Assembly (NCBI GenBank): GCA_029204225.1
Contig: CM055092.1
Coordinates: 64,944,797 to 65,008,796 of the forward strand
Direction of reading: 5' to 3'
From: Diphasiastrum complanatum
Taxonomy: Eukaryota; Streptophyta; Lycopodiopsida; Lycopodiales; Lycopodiaceae
DNA: 64,000 nucleotides
Part shown: piece after piece, positions 60,890 through 64,000 of the stretch
Layout: the number at the start of each line of letters is the position of its first letter
Numbering within the stretch: position 1 is the first letter of the stretch
Made by a program: the position numbers and the translations under genes
The notes under the pieces: generated by a model
Told to the model about the DNA's origin: nothing
The model's database searches: none
What the model saw: only the letters and a program-made list of their open reading frames with translations

Positions 60890-62800
60890 AAAGTACAACA
60901 AAAGTAGAATTTACCAATGTCACATCAACTTGTTATTGATTTGGTTGATCCCTTTATAGATCAAGTACATCCACGAGCTGTGAAGTTGAACCTCCTTGGA
61001 TTGCACCTTCTCCCTCACAAAGTGATGAGCTATCTCAATATGCTTTGTTCTAGCATGGAAGATCGGATCGGTAGAAATTTGTTGAGAAGCTTGATTATCA
61101 CAATAGATGCAAGGGATCTCCTCGGCCTTCAGCACTTGAAGCTCCACCAAAAGTCTTATTAGCCATAGGAGTTCTTTGGTAGTTGAAGTCAATGCCTTGT
61201 ACTCGGCTTCACAAGAGGAAAGAGAAATTGTATCTTGCTTTTTGGAAAGCCAAGATATCACTCCTCCACAAATAAAAGTGACAAATGCACTTATGGATCT
61301 TCTATCCATCTTGTCTCCTGCAAAATCTGAATCCGAAAATGCCCTCAAGTACAAGTTAGATCCTTGATAGAGAATGCCAAAAAATCTAGTAAAGAGACAT
61401 ATCTAAGCACTCTCTTGGCACTTTTCCAATGATGCATCAAAGGACCTTGCATATATTGACTTAACTTGCTTACACGATAACTCTAATCTGGTCTTGTGAT
61501 TGTCAAATAGATTAAGGAGCCTATTAGCTTCCTAAAGAGTGTGATGTCCTCAAAGGATGCTTCATCACAATCATTAGTAACTTCACAAGCATGTTCCATA
61601 GGGGTGTCAATCCCTTTACAATATTTCATGCCAAACCTTTCAAGAATGGAAGTAGCATACTTTGATTGACTTATAGAAGTAAAATCACTACCTCTAGTAA
61701 CTTCTATTCCAAGTATGAACTTAAGAAGTCCTAAATCTACCATCTTGAATTCAGTAGACAAGGAAACTTTAACATTTCTTATGCCTTCACCATCATTTCC
61801 TATCATTATGATATCATCAACATAAAGTACTAAAATGATGATCTTTCCATCATTACATTTGATGTACAAAGAAGGCTCATAAGTGCTAATCACAAAGCCA
61901 AGAGGGTAGAGAAAATCATGCAACCTAGAGTACCAAGCTCTAGGTGCTTGCTTCAAGCCATATAGGCTCTTCCTTAAGTGGCAAACCTTGTCCTCCTCAC
62001 CATCCTTGATGAAGCCCTCAGGTTGCAACATGTATATTTCCTCCTCCAAGTAGCCATTCAAGAAAGAGCTTGTCACATCCATTTGATAGAGATTCCACTT
62101 GAATAAGGTAGCAATACAAATGATCAATCTAATGGTTACAAGTTTTGCTACAGAAGCAAATGTTTCTTCATAATCTATGTCTCTTAGCAACCAATCTAGC
62201 TTTGTATTTACTTATAGATCCATCTTTATTGTACTTTAATCTATAGATCCACTTGCATGCAAGTGGCTTCTTTCCATATGGAAGGTGTACAAGATTCCAA
62301 GTTTGATTATCTATCAAAGCATCAAACTCTACTTGCATTGCATCTCTCCAAACTTGTGATCTACTTGCATCTTCATAACATGATGGCTCTTCAAGCATTG
62401 TGGTTAGAAAAGAGTAAGAGGTAGAAGGAGACGTGTCTTCCCTTTGCTTCTCTTTCTCAAAGTATGTGAGCCTTGAAGGCTCGGCCTTGCTCCTTGTGGA
62501 TCTTCTCGGCTCCTTTGGCACTTGATTTTGATCTTCCAAAAGATCATTTTCAAGAGGCTCCTCCTCGGGTGTTACAAGATCTTCATCACCTAAGAGATTA
62601 GATGCATTTGGAGACAACTTGTAACTTTGAGATTCATCAAATAAGACATCCTTGCTAGCTTTTACTTTCTTTGAAATAGGATCAAATATCCTATATCCTT
62701 TGCTATTTTCACTATAGCCTACAAATATTCCTTTGAAGGAAGTTGCATCTTCTTTCCTTCTTGTTTCCAAAGGAAGGTGGACATAACATATACATTAGAG
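60890..62800 (-). pseudogene. Copia pol remnant, unit 2 (RT core in native orientation)
   Basis: Integrase C-terminal end and linker (62168-62770; GIFVGYSENSKGYRIF), RT (61483-62190; FLNGYLEEEIYML, SLYGLKQAPRAWY, VLYVDDIIMIG, FILGIEVTRGSDF) and RNase H (60920-61354). The frame is broken near 62170-62190, where a few codons after KARLVAK are lost, and again near 61370-61480. The YVDD segment is in its proper orientation, unlike unit 1. Confidence 0.85.
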
Positions 62801-63388
62801 GAGTTCTCAATATCAAAAAGACCTTTGTAAAGATACTTTTATTTTTTTCTTTAGCTTCGACCGTCACCAGGCCCAATCAAAATGCACAGATTTGAAATTA
62901 ACTGAGAAATAAAAATGCAATATAGAACACTTTGAAATTTGTGTCCGGGCAATATGGATGTATCCCATTGGTTTCTTCTTCTTGCCCAACACGTGCTAAT
63001 CTGCCCGACGTCAATACCTCAAGTTAAGTTTATTTGACTATGCTGGTTAGTATAATGAAATTTTCTAACTATACTAGTTACAGTTATAGAAATACAGTAT
63101 ATACAGTTACATAAAATATGGTATACGCAGTAACTTCGACTATGTTGGCATTCACATTAGATTAAATGTGATACGAAAAATTGAAATTAACTATCATGTC
63201 ACAGAGATTTTTGGCGCCAAAGCTTTGAAAATAGCAATGGCAAGGAGACCCAAATCTACAATTGAGTCTATGATTTTTTACAATGAGATGAAGCTGATAA
63301 CTGGAAGCCAACAAAATATACGAAGAATTCATGGGTATTGCTGCATTCATCATCAAAGGGCAATTTTCGACAAAAGAAAAGAGCAAAA

Positions 63389-64000
63389 ATGACTTCCAAA
63401 TCTTATTGGAAAGCAAAAAATTTGGAGTTTAAGACTATCACGGGAGGTCAATCGATATCAGAAGTCTTAGTACAACATGTATATATGCATTCAGAAATCA
63501 AAGTACTTGCTATCAATCCTCATGATCATCAAAAATATCATTGTAAGTATATCAAAACATATGCACTCTACAACAATCATAGGTGATTTTCTTTATTGAT
63601 GCTCTTCAGATTATGATTTAAATGCTTCAACATTGTTTTTTTCTTTCAGATTTATATCCATCATGCATAAGTGGATGCGAGCCCACACAATCACTTGCAG
63701 GAATATTAGATGTAATTCACTCTTATGTTGGAAAGCTGCAATACAGAGGAAGAAGTCCAAAGGAACTTGCAAATTGTGGTATCTATTTTTATGAATCTTT
63801 ATATACGCCACAAACAGATGGAGGTTTTGGCAAGCTTGAAGCAATTACATTGCCTGGTTTTCAAAGTGATGAGTGGCCTACTCCTGATATTATTGTTTCT
63901 AAATTCTTGAAATGCAAACTACTCATTGATATTAGAAATGCTATGAAGATAAGCACAGGCTCAAAAATTGTTCACCTAAGTTGGTTCATCTCATTACATA
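63389..64000 (+). CDS. Unrecognised spliced gene, unit 2 copy (runs off the window)
   Basis: Counterpart of 29661-30873. Exon A ends at 63542 with GTAAGT; exon B starts at 63650 after TTTCTTTCAG and is open to the window end. Here the extra T near 63860 keeps the frame, giving LPGFQSDEWPTPDIIVSKFL and then CKLLIDIRNAMKISTGSK, where unit 1 is frameshifted. The same splice sites are kept in both copies. ATG at 63389 is a possible start; the true start is not determined. No known domain is recognised. Confidence 0.45.

Overview
This is eukaryotic nuclear DNA from a land plant. It is AT-rich, has GT-AG introns, and is crowded with Copia-type LTR retrotransposons, foldback elements and microsatellites. 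The only conserved host gene family recognised is a cytochrome b5-fused front-end fatty-acid desaturase, the kind that makes C20 polyunsaturated fatty acids. Seed plants generally lack that pathway and bryophytes have it, and the pieces resemble liverwort/moss delta-5/delta-6 enzymes. I therefore infer a non-seed plant, probably a bryophyte (inference, not tested).

Layout. 1-4117: decayed transposase-like gene (DUF7869-like). 4440-30900 is segmental unit 1: an Harbinger-like MITE, desaturase copy 1 (minus, pseudogene, 5636-13913), a 128-bp hairpin, a nested non-autonomous LTR element (16613-19797), a plus-strand Copia gag remnant, a complete young Copia element (21230-27090), a minus-strand Copia pol remnant, and an unrecognised spliced gene (about 29661-30873). 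31000-37400: degraded LTR retrotransposon pieces and a 1-kb foldback element with a 37-G run. 37479-42540: desaturase copy 2 (3' fragment). 42810-64000 is segmental unit 2: desaturase copy 3 (minus, 45012-53638; thirteen exons join in frame with no stop, only the first coding exon not located), then the same order of hairpin, LTR element, gag remnant, pol remnant and unrecognised gene, which runs off the window.

The window is therefore a tandem segmental duplication of more than 20 kb carrying the desaturase. A second, about 5.3-kb tandem step made copy 2 next to copy 3. Copy 3 is the only desaturase that looks functional. The duplication gives internal controls: the young Copia element is missing from unit 2, where the uninterrupted target site remains, while the nested LTR element has the same target-site duplication in both units and so is older than the duplication.

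The genes do not form an operon or pathway cluster. The biology here is gene duplication, exon duplication and decay driven by mobile elements. I see no rRNA gene, CRISPR array or clear tRNA gene.
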